Positions 26,188-34,969 of a stretch of 64,000 nucleotides of DNA are shown here, piece by piece. Position 1 is the first letter of the stretch. Each line of letters starts with the position of its first letter. Origin of the DNA: Paraburkholderia sp. BL25I1N1 (GTDB lineage: Bacteria; Pseudomonadota; Gammaproteobacteria; Burkholderiales; Burkholderiaceae). Made by a program: the position numbers and the translations under genes. The notes beneath the pieces were generated by a model. That model made no database searches. It had not been told where the DNA came from and worked only from the letters and a program-made list of their open reading frames with translations. The DNA lies in contig NZ_PVZB01000001.1 in NCBI RefSeq assembly GCF_003002025.1, forward strand, positions 186,001 through 250,000, given 5' to 3'.

Positions 26188-26393
26188 AAGAGGCACTTGC
26201 CTGACGCGCCGGCGGCATTGCCCGATTGATCTGAGGTAAGCCGCTGTGCAATGCAACACGGCGGCTCGCGTCAATCCTGGCCGGTGCCGATCTTCAATCT
26301 TTGCTACATTCTGCAAACGCGCCGCATTCGCGCCCCCTGAAGCTCTCGCTCGTGGAGGCAAGCGCGTGATCGAAATCTATCAAGAGGCCAAAG

Positions 26394-27329
26394 ATGCGAA
26401 TTCTTGTAGTAGGGGCGGGCGCCGTAGGCGGCTATTTCGGCGGCCGTCTCGCAGCGGCGGGCCAGGACGTGACCTTCCTCGTGCGTCCGGGCCGGGCGGA
26501 AAAACTCAAGCGTGACGGGCTCGTCATCAGCAGCGTGCGCGGCGATCTCAATCTGCCCGACCCGCAAACCATTCTCGCGGGCGTCGGCGCCGAGCCGTTC
26601 GATCTGGTGCTGCTGAGCTGCAAAGCCTACAGTCTCGACGACGCCATCGACTCCTTCGCGCCGCTCGTCGGCGAGTCGACGCTGATTCTGCCGATGCTCA
26701 ACGGCATGCGCCATATCGACGTGCTCAACGAAAAGTTCGGCGCGGCGCGCGTGCTGGGCGGCCAATGCGTGATTGCCGCCACGCTCAATGCCGAGCAGCA
26801 CATCGTGCATCTGAACGACATGCATGCGATCACGTTCGGCGAACAGGCCGGCGGCACCTCGGAGCGTGTTCAGGCGATCGCCGAGGCCATGGCTGGCGCG
26901 AATTTCGACACACTGGTCAGCGACAACATTTTGCTGCGCATGTGGGAGAAGTGGGTGTTCCTGGCCACGCTTGCAGCCAGCACGTGCTTGATGCGCGGTT
27001 CGGTCGGCGATATTCTGGCTGCGCCGGACGGCAAGCGCGTGATCGAGAATCTGCTCGGCGAGTGCCGCGCGGTGGCCGAGCACAACGGCTTCACCATGGG
27101 CCCGGACTTCGACGCACGCGCCACGCAAACGCTGTTCACGCCTTCGCCGCTCACCGCGTCCATGTTGCGGGATGTGGAAAACCATTCGCATACCGAGGCG
27201 GATCACATTCTCGGCGATCTGATTTCGCGCGGCGGCGACGCGCAAAAGGGCGAGCACGGCTTGTCGCTGTTGCGCATCGCCTATAGTCATCTGAAGACGT
27301 ATGAAGCGAGGCAGGCCCGCACGTCCTGA
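26394..27329 (+). CDS. panE: 2-dehydropantoate 2-reductase family protein
   Basis: A 311-residue NADPH-dependent reductase. It has the Rossmann signature GAGAVGGYFGGRLAAAG at 7-23, the VLLSCKAY region with the catalytic-type Lys, LPMLNGMRH, and a C-terminal helical domain with TASMLRDVENHSHTEADHILGDL. The family reduces ketopantoate in coenzyme A synthesis. However, soil betaproteobacteria have several paralogues and no pantothenate gene is near, so the true substrate may be another 2-oxoacid. It stands alone between nucleoside salvage genes and a small membrane protein. Confidence 0.85.
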   Translation: MRILVVGAGAVGGYFGGRLAAAGQDVTFLVRPGRAEKLKRDGLVISSVRGDLNLPDPQTILAGVGAEPFDLVLLSCKAYSLDDAIDSFAPLVGESTLILPMLNGMRHIDVLNEKFGAARVLGGQCVIAATLNAEQHIVHLNDMHAITFGEQAGGTSERVQAIAEAMAGANFDTLVSDNILLRMWEKWVFLATLAASTCLMRGSVGDILAAPDGKRVIENLLGECRAVAEHNGFTMGPDFDARATQTLFTPSPLTASMLRDVENHSHTEADHILGDLISRGGDAQKGEHGLSLLRIAYSHLKTYEARQARTS

Positions 27330-27396
27330 GCGATGCCACGGGCACGAATCGGGACTTCACGGGCATGGCCAACAGCCTAACGATCAGAGGTGAAGC

Positions 27397-27696
27397 ATGC
27401 CGAGCCCCATCGGATCAGTGCCCGCACTCAGTGCCGCTTCGGCCACGATCTTCTCGATCGGCATCGTCTTTCTCGGCTACTGGGGTTTGTATGAGCCGAC
27501 CCAGTGGCGAGTCGCCGACGTCTTCGTGTTCGTGTCCGCGCTGATCGGTTTCGGCTGCCTCGGGCTCGTGCCGTGGGTCGCCACGAGTCCTGTCGAACCC
27601 GAAGGCAGCGATAGCCGGATTCGCATTGCGCGGCATCTGTTTCTTGTCGGCGTGGTAGGAATCTGGCTTGCGGTGGCGATGTCGGTGATTTTCTAG
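27397..27696 (+). CDS. Small membrane protein of unknown function
   Basis: A 99-residue protein with three predicted hydrophobic spans (about 12-32, 41-62 and 80-99). GAGGTGAA lies before the ATG. No conserved motif was recognised, although the composition and codon use are those of a real gene. It ends 25 bases before a strong bidirectional terminator. Confidence 0.7.
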   Translation: MPSPIGSVPALSAASATIFSIGIVFLGYWGLYEPTQWRVADVFVFVSALIGFGCLGLVPWVATSPVEPEGSDSRIRIARHLFLVGVVGIWLAVAMSVIF

Positions 27697-27721
27697 AACG
27701 CCGCCCACGCACACGCATTAA

Positions 27722-27759
27722 AAAACGCGCGCCTTGCACAGTTGCAAGGCGCGCGTTTT
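27722..27759. terminator. Bidirectional intrinsic terminator
   Basis: AAAACGCGCGCCTTGCA (27722-27738) pairs perfectly with TGCAAGGCGCGCGTTTT (27743-27759), leaving a four-base loop. Runs of T follow on either strand. It lies between converging genes and should stop transcription from both. Confidence 0.9.
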
Positions 27760-27783
27760 CGTTGATGCGCAACCAGTCAGCGC

Positions 27784-28830
27784 TTAGCGCTCGATCTGCC
27801 GGTTCCAGCGCGTATCCCACTGCGCGCGGTGCGCGTTGATCGTGTCCCAATCGACCACCGTCACCTTGTGCACCAGGTCGTCGACGTTGCCGAGGCTCTG
27901 CTGCATTGGCGGCGTCATCTTCGCGAGACGGTTGGTGGGAATCTGACGCCCGGCTTCGGCGGCCTTGGTCTGCGCCGGCGCGGACAACAGGAATTGCGCG
28001 AGCTTCTGCGCCAGTTGCGGATCGGGGTTGTTGTTGACCACGCACAAGTCGACCAGCAACAGCACCGGACCTTCCTTCGGATTTACATAGCCGACCGGAA
28101 TGCCCTTGTCCGCCAGATCGCCCACGGCGGTCGGCGTCAACGGGAACAGGCCCGCCTCGCCGGTCTGGACCATTTCGGAAATTTTCGCGGAGTTCGGCAC
28201 GTACTCGACCACGTTCGGTCCCACCGTGCTCGCCCATTTCGTGAAGCCCGGCTCCACGTTCTGCTCGCTGCCGCCCATCAGGCGGTTGATGGCGAGAAAG
28301 CCGTGCAGCCCGAAGGTGCTGCTCGACGCCGACTGGAACACCACCTTGCCCTTGTATTTCGGATCGGCGAAATCCATCCACGAGGTCGGCGGCGCCCAGC
28401 CTTTTTCAGCGAACAGCTTCTTGTTGTACGCAATGCCGGTCATGCCGAGTTGCACGCCCGCGCCCATGTCGTCCTTCATGCGCGCGAACGGATAGAGCTC
28501 CTTGAGCACGGGTGCATCGTCGAGCTTCTTGCACACGCCCATGCTGACCGCGCGCGCCATCACGCCGTCGTCGAGAAACACCACGTGGATCTGCGGGCTG
28601 GCTTTGTTGGCGAGCAGCTTGGCGAGAATGTCCGACGACGTGCCCGGCACCACGACCACCTTCACATTGTTGGCCTTCTCGAAGTCGGGCAGCACCTGGC
28701 TCGTATAGGCCTTCTCCATCGGGCCGCCGTTCATGCCGATGTAGATCGTCTTGGTTTGCGACCACGCCGGCGCGGCCGCGCCGAATGCGCACAATGCGGC
28801 CAGCGCCGCGAGCGTCTTGAACAGTTTCAT
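27784..28830 (-). CDS. Extracellular solute-binding protein (PotD/Fbp type)
   Basis: A 348-residue periplasmic protein with a clear signal peptide (MKLFKTLAALAALCAFGAAAPAWSQ). The mature part starts KTIYIGMNGGPMEKAYTSQVLPDFEKANNVKVVVVPGTSSD, as in family 1 solute-binding proteins for polyamines, iron or phosphonates. The ATG at 28830 is preceded by AGGAG with eight bases between; an in-frame ATG at 28851 is less well placed. It is the last gene of the minus-strand operon that includes three PotABC-type components and an oxidase. It delivers the operon's substrate to the permeases. An amino acid derivative or opine is likely from the neighbouring oxidase, but this is not proven. Confidence 0.88.
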   Translation of the reverse strand: MKLFKTLAALAALCAFGAAAPAWSQTKTIYIGMNGGPMEKAYTSQVLPDFEKANNVKVVVVPGTSSDILAKLLANKASPQIHVVFLDDGVMARAVSMGVCKKLDDAPVLKELYPFARMKDDMGAGVQLGMTGIAYNKKLFAEKGWAPPTSWMDFADPKYKGKVVFQSASSSTFGLHGFLAINRLMGGSEQNVEPGFTKWASTVGPNVVEYVPNSAKISEMVQTGEAGLFPLTPTAVGDLADKGIPVGYVNPKEGPVLLLVDLCVVNNNPDPQLAQKLAQFLLSAPAQTKAAEAGRQIPTNRLAKMTPPMQQSLGNVDDLVHKVTVVDWDTINAHRAQWDTRWNRQIER

Positions 28831-28862
28831 TGAGGGGCTCCTGAGGTTCACTAAACGAGGAC

Positions 28863-29990
28863 TTAAGCGACTGGTGAGGTCGCGACAGCAGCAAAGCGGC
28901 CAATCGAAAAAGCGTCGAGTGGCGTCGCGGTGGCGCCGTCGACGACGAGATCGGCGAGCAGTTCGCCGACGCCCGGCGCGAGCAGGAAGCCGCCGCCTGA
29001 AAAACCGAATGCATGCAACAGACGCGGTACGCTACGGCTCGCACCGATGATCGGATTGCTGTCGGGCGTTTCGCCTTCCACGCCGCTCCATGTGCGGATC
29101 AGCAGCGCCTCGCGCAAGGCGGGCAGCAGCGCGCACGCGTCGCGCATCACGGCGCGCGTGGTATCCGTCGACGGCTGGCCGTATTCGCCGTCGCCATGTC
29201 CGCGTCCGCCGCCGATCACGCAATTGCCGCGCGCCACTTGCCGCGCGTAGATGCCGCCGCCATACACGCCCAGGTTGTGGGCGATGAAGAGCGGCAACGG
29301 TTCCGTGACCCACATGTTCGGGTAGATCGGTTTCATCGGCGCGGTCTCGCCGAAATAGCCCGCCACCGTATTCGCCCACGCGCCTGCCGAATTGATGAGC
29401 CAGTCGGCGCTGATGCGCAGATCGCCGGCGCGCAGTTGAAAGCGCGTGCCGTCGTGATGAATGTCGGTGAGTTCGGTTTGTTCGCGCACATCCGCACCCG
29501 CAGCCCGCGCGGCGCGCGCGAAGGCGGGCGACACCAGCCGCGGATTCGCATGACCGTCGCTCGCGCACAGCGAGCCGCCCACGGCCGCCGGCCCGAGCCA
29601 CGGGTAGCGCTGGCGGAACGCCGCGCCGCTGATCAGTTGCGTGTGCAGTCCATAGTCGCGCGCCATGTCGGCCCACGTCTGCAGCGCGGCGAGATCGCTT
29701 TCGCTGCGAGCAAGGCGCAAATGTCCCGACATCGTGAACTCGCCATCGATGCCGATCAACTCCGGCAAGCGGTCCCAGATACGTCGTGCGCGGATTGCGA
29801 GCGGCATCTGTTCCACCGGTCGGCCCTGGCAGCGCACGCCGCCGTAGTTCACGCCGCTTGCCTGCGCGCCGCAATAGCGGCGCTCGAACAGGCCCACGCG
29901 CAAGCCGCGCTTCGCCAATTCCAGTGCCGCCGATGAGCCGACCAGGCCGCCACCCGCAATCGCGACGTCGTAATGCAGCGTGTTACTCAT
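28863..29990 (-). CDS. FAD-dependent oxidoreductase, DAO/HcnC/OoxB-like subunit
   Basis: A 375-residue DadA/DAO-type flavoprotein. It starts HYDVAIAGGGLVGSSAALELAKRGLRVGLFERR with the FAD-binding GxGxxG and a glutamate for the ribose, and ends with HAFGFSGGGFLLAPGVGELLADL, the family's FAD-closing stretch. The start ATG at 29990 overlaps the preceding gene by eight bases. In gene order it is the third oxidase subunit, like HcnC of hydrogen cyanide synthase, OoxB of opine oxidase or the beta subunit of D-hydroxyproline dehydrogenase. It probably oxidises an amino acid or opine-like amine to an imine. Confidence 0.88.
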   Translation of the reverse strand: MSNTLHYDVAIAGGGLVGSSAALELAKRGLRVGLFERRYCGAQASGVNYGGVRCQGRPVEQMPLAIRARRIWDRLPELIGIDGEFTMSGHLRLARSESDLAALQTWADMARDYGLHTQLISGAAFRQRYPWLGPAAVGGSLCASDGHANPRLVSPAFARAARAAGADVREQTELTDIHHDGTRFQLRAGDLRISADWLINSAGAWANTVAGYFGETAPMKPIYPNMWVTEPLPLFIAHNLGVYGGGIYARQVARGNCVIGGGRGHGDGEYGQPSTDTTRAVMRDACALLPALREALLIRTWSGVEGETPDSNPIIGASRSVPRLLHAFGFSGGGFLLAPGVGELLADLVVDGATATPLDAFSIGRFAAVATSPVA

Positions 29991-31416
29991 CGCGCGCCTC
30001 CGCGGGGATATCGGCGACGTCGTCGGCATACATTTCCGGCGCGAGCGGAATCGGTTTGACGGGCGGCTGGCTCCGCAAACGGCCCACTGCGTCGAGCGGT
30101 TTGCCGGTTTCCCCGGCGAGCAGGGTCAGCGCGGCTTCGCCGCACATGCGTCCCTGGCAGCGGCCCATGCCGACGCGCGTGAGCGCCTTCAGCCGATTGA
30201 TCTCATTCGCTTCGCCGCCGCGGATGCAGCGCCGTAACGTGCCCGCGTCGATCTCTTCGCAGCGGCACACGGTCATGTCGTCGGGCCATTGCGACGCGCA
30301 GTTGGCGGGCGGAGCGAAGGCTGTTTCGATGCCCTCGCGAAACACCGCGATACGTTTCAGACTGCGCTCGATCGATGCCGCGTCGGGCATGCCCGCACCA
30401 CGCGGATGCGCGATGCCGAGATCGTCGAGCAAGGCGAGCGCGGCGCGGCGCCCGGCCAGTTCCGCGGCGTCCGCGCCGGCGATGCCCGCGCCGTCGCCGG
30501 CGAGATAGAGGCCGGGCACGGAACTGCGGCCCGCCTGGTCGACTTCAGGCAGCCAGCAACGGTTGGTCGCGTCGAAGCGGAAGCGGCAGCCCGCGAGATC
30601 GGCGAGTTGCGTCTCGGGCTTCAGGCCGAAGCTCACGCCGACCGCGTCGCATGCAATGGTTTCAGTCGGCGCGCCTTCGCGCGACGCGCGCCATTCGAGC
30701 GCTTGCACACCATCCACGCCACGAATGCCGACCAGTGTCACATCACGCTCGATCCGCACACCATGCGTTTTCAGCCAGCCGACGTAATACAGGCCTTTCG
30801 CGAAAGTAGCCGGCAGACGCGCGAGTTTCGGCGCCGCGGCGACCTGCCGCGAGAACGGACTCGTGTCGAGCACGGCCATGACTTGCGCGCCGGCTTTCAC
30901 GTACTGATACGCCACGAGATATAACAACGGTCCGGTGCCGGTCAGCACGACGCGTCGGCCGATCGCGCAGCCCTGCGCCTTCAGCGCGACCTGGGCCGCG
31001 CCGAGCGTGTAGACGCCAGGCAAGGTCCAGCCCGGCACCGGCAGCACGCGGTCGGTCGCGCCGCTGGCGATGATCAGATGCGAGAACGGCACGCGCAGCT
31101 CGCGTCCCGCATGCAACGTATCGAGTCGGCCCGCTTCGCAGGCCCACGCGAGCGTGTCGGGGCGATAGTCGAGATGAGGCAGCAGCGCGGCCATGGTCGA
31201 ATGCAAGGCTTCGGCCTTGTGCGCTTCGAAACCGTAGAGCGTTTTTTTCGAACGCTCGAATCCGCCGTTTTCCGGCGGTTGCCGATAAATCTGGCCGCCC
31301 CAGCGCGCGTTTTCATCTATCACGATCGGCTTCACGCCAGCCGCGACCAGCGTCTGGGCAGCGCGTACGCCCGCCGGCCCGGCGCCGACGATCACGATCC
31401 GGCGTGCGTCGCTCAT
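29983..31416 (-). CDS. FAD/NAD(P)-binding oxidoreductase with C-terminal BFD-type [2Fe-2S] domain (HcnB/OoxA-like)
   Basis: A 477-residue protein. An N-terminal FAD motif (IVIVGAGPAGVRAAQTL) and a second nucleotide-binding motif (RRVVLTGTGPLLYLVAY) define a two-dinucleotide-binding flavoprotein. At the C-terminus, VCRCEEI and VGMGRCQGRMC supply the four cysteines of a bacterioferritin-associated-ferredoxin-like [2Fe-2S] site. The same architecture is seen in OoxA and HcnB. It overlaps the small 2Fe-2S gene by four bases and the next flavoprotein by eight, so the three subunits are made together. It should carry electrons from the DAO-type subunit to the respiratory chain. Confidence 0.9.
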   Translation of the reverse strand: MSDARRIVIVGAGPAGVRAAQTLVAAGVKPIVIDENARWGGQIYRQPPENGGFERSKKTLYGFEAHKAEALHSTMAALLPHLDYRPDTLAWACEAGRLDTLHAGRELRVPFSHLIIASGATDRVLPVPGWTLPGVYTLGAAQVALKAQGCAIGRRVVLTGTGPLLYLVAYQYVKAGAQVMAVLDTSPFSRQVAAAPKLARLPATFAKGLYYVGWLKTHGVRIERDVTLVGIRGVDGVQALEWRASREGAPTETIACDAVGVSFGLKPETQLADLAGCRFRFDATNRCWLPEVDQAGRSSVPGLYLAGDGAGIAGADAAELAGRRAALALLDDLGIAHPRGAGMPDAASIERSLKRIAVFREGIETAFAPPANCASQWPDDMTVCRCEEIDAGTLRRCIRGGEANEINRLKALTRVGMGRCQGRMCGEAALTLLAGETGKPLDAVGRLRSQPPVKPIPLAPEMYADDVADIPAEARDE

Positions 31417-31835
31417 CGGGCGTCTCCGGTTTTATTCACGGCGCCGAGACCGGCATCGGCTCCGGTTGCGGTCGTGGCGAACCGCGTCAGCACGCGCATG
31501 CCTTCGCTTACAAGCGTCGAGCACGCGCGCACGCGTTTGCCGTCTTCGGTGCGCATCCAGCAGTCCTGGCATGCGCCGATCAGGCAGAAGCCCGCGCGCG
31601 GCGCGCCGCTGAATTCGCTTTCGCGCACGTGGCGCTGCTGCATCAGCACGGCGGTCAGCAGCGTGTCGCCTTGCAGCGCGGCGACCTGTTCGCCGTCGAG
31701 ATAGAAGTGCAGCGTTGCGCGCCGCGTTTCCGCCACGCGAACGAACTGCGGCTCGCGGGGCGCGGCGTCCGCGTGGGTAGACGGCGAATGGGACGGCAGC
31801 GTGGACGGCATGAGAGCGTGGTCGGAAGAGGGCAT
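31413..31835 (-). CDS. Small (2Fe-2S)-binding protein, HcnA-like subunit
   Basis: A 140-residue protein. The ferredoxin-like motif GFCLIGACQDCWMR (C-x4-C-x2-C) with a later cysteine (RACSTL) binds a [2Fe-2S] cluster, as in HcnA and the gamma subunit of D-hydroxyproline dehydrogenase. The ATG at 31835 shares its last base with the upstream permease stop. An in-frame ATG eight codons later is an alternative start. The N-terminal 30 residues are low-complexity (Pro/Ser/Ala), so the shorter form is possible. It works with the two flavoprotein subunits encoded downstream. Confidence 0.85.
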   Translation of the reverse strand: MPSSDHALMPSTLPSHSPSTHADAAPREPQFVRVAETRRATLHFYLDGEQVAALQGDTLLTAVLMQQRHVRESEFSGAPRAGFCLIGACQDCWMRTEDGKRVRACSTLVSEGMRVLTRFATTATGADAGLGAVNKTGDAR

Positions 31836-32629
31836 CAGTGCTGGCCGATCAGAATGCGGTTCAGGCCGTACACGCGGTCGAGCAGCAGCATCGCGCCGCC
31901 GGTAATGAAGATCACCAGCGCGGAGACGGAGGCCATCATCGGATCGATCGATTCGGTCGCGTACATGTACATGCGCACCGGCAGCGTGACGGTTTGCGGC
32001 GAGGTGACGAAGATCGACATGGTCAATTCGTCGAAGCTGTTGATGAAGGCCAGCAGCCAGCCGCCGGTAATGCCAGGCAGAATCATCGGGAAGGTGATGC
32101 GGCGAAACGTGGTCCACGGGTCGGCGCCGAGCGAGTGCGCGGCATGCTCGATACTGCGATCGAGGCCGCTCACCGACGCCAGCACGAGCCGCATTACAAA
32201 CGGCGTAATGATGATCATGTGCGCGAGCACGAGCCACGCGAACGAGCCGGTCGCGCCGATCAGCGCGAAGAAGCGCAGCAGCGCGATGCCGAGTACGAGC
32301 CCGGGAATCACGAGTGGCGACAGCAACAGGCCATTGAGAAAGCTGCGCCCCGGAAAACGCGCGCGGCCGATGGCAAGCGCGGCGGGCAGCGCCACGATCA
32401 GCGACAGCGTCGCCGAAGCGAACGCCAGCTTCAGGCTGTTAAAGAACGCGCCGATGAAGTCCGGGTAATTGAGGATCGCGCGGAACCAGCGCAACGAGAC
32501 GCCGTGCGTGGGCAACGTGAGCGTTTCGTCGGGCGTGAAGGCGACCAGCACGACGATCACGAGCGGCGCGAGCACGAACGCAATCACTAGCGTATGGAAA
32601 ATCAGCGCGATGGGGCCGTTTCTTCTCAT
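31835..32629 (-). CDS. ABC transporter permease, PotC type
   Basis: A 264-residue inner-membrane permease with six spans. The cytoplasmic EAA-like loop EHAAHSLGADPWTTFRRITFPMILPGI identifies it as the PotC-type permease. It pairs with the PotB-like protein at 32669. The surrounding genes are those of one uptake and oxidation operon. Confidence 0.92.
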   Translation of the reverse strand: MRRNGPIALIFHTLVIAFVLAPLVIVVLVAFTPDETLTLPTHGVSLRWFRAILNYPDFIGAFFNSLKLAFASATLSLIVALPAALAIGRARFPGRSFLNGLLLSPLVIPGLVLGIALLRFFALIGATGSFAWLVLAHMIIITPFVMRLVLASVSGLDRSIEHAAHSLGADPWTTFRRITFPMILPGITGGWLLAFINSFDELTMSIFVTSPQTVTLPVRMYMYATESIDPMMASVSALVIFITGGAMLLLDRVYGLNRILIGQH

Positions 32630-32668
32630 GATGTTTTCACTGAATATGCCGATGAAATTGCCGATGAA

Positions 32669-33583
32669 TTAACCGAGGCTTCTGGTGTACCTGCGCTCCA
32701 GAACCCGGTAATACGTGAGCATCACGATCAGATTCGCGATCAGCAGCAGGAGCGCGATGGTCGCGCCGAGCGGCCAGTTCAGCGAGCCGAGGAATTCGTC
32801 GTAGACGGCGGTGGCGGCGACTTTCAGGCGTCGTCCGCCGAGCAGGCCGGGAATCGCGAAGGCGCTCGCCGACAAACCGAACACCATCAGGCTGCCCGAC
32901 AGAATGCCCGGCGTCAGTTGCGGCAGGACGATGCGGCGCAGCGTAGTGGCGGGCGACGCCATCAGCGAAAGCGCGGCGTTTTCCGTTTGCGGGTCGAGCT
33001 TCTGCAACGCGGTCCACACCGGAATCACCATGAACGGCAGCATCACGTGCACGAGCGCGATGACGATCGCGAAGGTGGTGTACTCCAGCTTGTACGGCCC
33101 GAGTCCGACCAGACCGAATGCCTGGTTCACGAGGCCGTTGGTGTTGAGCAGCATGCTCCAGCCGAACGCCCGCACCACTACCGAAACGAGCAGCGGCGCG
33201 AGAATCACCAGCAGGAACATCGAGCGATACGGATCGCGCATGCGCGACAGCACGTACGCTTCCGGCGTGCCGATCGCAACGCACAACAGCGTGACGAGAA
33301 ACGCAATGCCGAAGGTGCGCAAAAAGATGGTGTGGTAATACGAAGAACTCAGCACTTCCATGTAATTGCCGAACTGGAACGCGGCGATCGGCCCGCTGGC
33401 CGGATCGAAGCGATAGAAGGTCAGCACCAGCGTCATCAGAAGCGGCACCAGCACGAGCGCCACGAACAGCAGAAAAGCCGGCAGGCACATCAGCCAGAGC
33501 GGCAAAAATGCTTGCCAGGGCGCGCGGCGGGCGTTGGCGGTCTTCATGTCGCGGTCGTCGGCGGCGGGCAGCGTACTAGCCAT
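32669..33583 (-). CDS. ABC transporter permease, PotB type
   Basis: A 304-residue permease with six spans and the EAA-like loop ENAALSLMASPATTLRRIVLPQLTPGI. The ATG at 33583 overlaps the end of the ATPase gene by eight bases; an internal ATG at 33547 is possible. With PotC-type, PotA-type and PotD-type partners in one operon it completes an importer. Confidence 0.92.
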   Translation of the reverse strand: MASTLPAADDRDMKTANARRAPWQAFLPLWLMCLPAFLLFVALVLVPLLMTLVLTFYRFDPASGPIAAFQFGNYMEVLSSSYYHTIFLRTFGIAFLVTLLCVAIGTPEAYVLSRMRDPYRSMFLLVILAPLLVSVVVRAFGWSMLLNTNGLVNQAFGLVGLGPYKLEYTTFAIVIALVHVMLPFMVIPVWTALQKLDPQTENAALSLMASPATTLRRIVLPQLTPGILSGSLMVFGLSASAFAIPGLLGGRRLKVAATAVYDEFLGSLNWPLGATIALLLLIANLIVMLTYYRVLERRYTRSLG

Positions 33584-34667
33584 GATGCGCGTCCCGTTGA
33601 ATGAAGCGGATCGCCTCGCTGTTCCAGTCGACGCCGACCGCCGCGCCTTCGGGCAGCGGCTCCGTGCCTTCGTTCTGGCAGCACACCAGCACTTCGCCGA
33701 GGCGGCTGTCCAATCGGTACAGCCATTGGCTGCCGAGGAAGAAACGGCTCGTCACGGTGGCCGGCACACGTCCCGCGTTCGGTGCGCACAGGCGCAGTTT
33801 TTCCGGACGGATGCACAAGGTCACCGCGTCGCCGACGCCGACCACGCGCTCGCGCGCCGGCAACTGCGCCGTGTGCCCTGTTTCCGCGAGATCGTGGCCG
33901 AGGTCGATGCGGATCGCGTCGCCGTCGCGTGCCACCACGGTGCCCGGCAGCATGTTGGCCTTGCCGATGAACTGCGAGACGAAGCGATTTTCCGGACGCT
34001 CGTACGCTTCGTACGGCGTGTCGATCTGCGTGATGCGGCCGGCTTCCATCACCACCACGCGATCGCTGATCGACAGCGCTTCGGATTGATCGTGCGTCAC
34101 CATGATGGTGGTCGTGCCAATCTTGCGTTGAATGCCGCGCAGTTCGAACTGCATGTCTTCGCGCAGTTTGGCGTCGAGATTCGACATCGGTTCGTCGAGC
34201 AGCAGCACCGGCGGCGCGATCACAATGGCGCGGGCAATCGCCACACGCTGACGTTGACCGCCGGAGAGTTCGCGCGGAAAGCGATGCGCGAGCGTGTCGA
34301 GGCGCACCAGCGACAGCGCTTCGCGGATGCGCTCCTTGCGCTCGGCCTTGTCGATGTTGCGCATCTCCAGCCCGAAGCCGACGTTGTCGGCGACGCTCAT
34401 GTGCGGAAACAGCGCGTAGCTCTGGAACACGATGCCGAGGCCGCGCTTGTTCGGTTTCATGTGCGTGATGTCATGGCCGTCGAGCGTGATGCGTCCGCGC
34501 GTCGTCTCGACGAAGCCCGCGATCATCTGCAAGGTGGTGGTCTTGCCGCAGCCGGACGGACCGAGCAGCGAAACGAACTCGCCTTTCTCCACCGACAGGT
34601 TCACGTCGGTGACTGCCTGCAGATCGCCGAACGATTTCGTTACGTCCGTGAGTGTGAGGAACGACAT
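33576..34667 (-). CDS. ABC transporter ATP-binding protein, PotA type
   Basis: A 363-residue ATPase. Walker A GPSGCGKTT (36-44), signature LSGGQRQRVAIARA, Walker B VLLLDEPMSNLD and the H-loop VTHDQSEAL are all intact. A C-terminal TOBE domain follows (PGTVVARDGDAIRIDLG, TLCIRPEKLRL). It is the first gene of the operon, facing an IclR regulator across a 302-base gap. The importer is classed with spermidine/putrescine systems, but the embedded oxidase suggests another amine or amino acid. Confidence 0.93.
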   Translation of the reverse strand: MSFLTLTDVTKSFGDLQAVTDVNLSVEKGEFVSLLGPSGCGKTTTLQMIAGFVETTRGRITLDGHDITHMKPNKRGLGIVFQSYALFPHMSVADNVGFGLEMRNIDKAERKERIREALSLVRLDTLAHRFPRELSGGQRQRVAIARAIVIAPPVLLLDEPMSNLDAKLREDMQFELRGIQRKIGTTTIMVTHDQSEALSISDRVVVMEAGRITQIDTPYEAYERPENRFVSQFIGKANMLPGTVVARDGDAIRIDLGHDLAETGHTAQLPARERVVGVGDAVTLCIRPEKLRLCAPNAGRVPATVTSRFFLGSQWLYRLDSRLGEVLVCCQNEGTEPLPEGAAVGVDWNSEAIRFIQRDAHHG

Positions 34668-34969
34668 GATCTGGCCTTTGGATGGTTCGACACCGGTTCA
34701 ATCGACTACTGCCTCGATGACACCGACTCTAGCTAGCCAAATTACCGTCAGTCAATTTCAAATTCCGTTTACCGGTACAAGATTCGAAAAAATTCCGTCA
34801 AACGGAATCTATTCACTGAAACCGGCAGCAGGTGTTCCGCTGTATGGTCTCCGGAAAATCCCTATGAATCATTGATACAACGTTGCCGCGTGGAAAGCTG
34901 GCAGAATTCCGCTGACGGATAAAACGCTTTATAGTGTTCCAATCAGTGAAATAATTCAGAGCCAATAAA
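34668..34969. promoter_or_regulatory. Divergent regulatory region with three AATTCCG-type operator sites
   Basis: It lies between the divergent uptake/oxidase operon and the iclR gene and is much more AT-rich than its flanks. Three related sites occur: AATTCCGTTTACCGG (34761-34775), ATTCCGTCAAACGGAAT (34792-34808, perfect 7-bp arms) and AATTCCGCTGACGGAT (34905-34920). IclR proteins often bind palindromes of the TTCCG-N-CGGAA kind, so the IclR product is the natural candidate. Promoters for both sides must also lie here. Confidence 0.7.
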
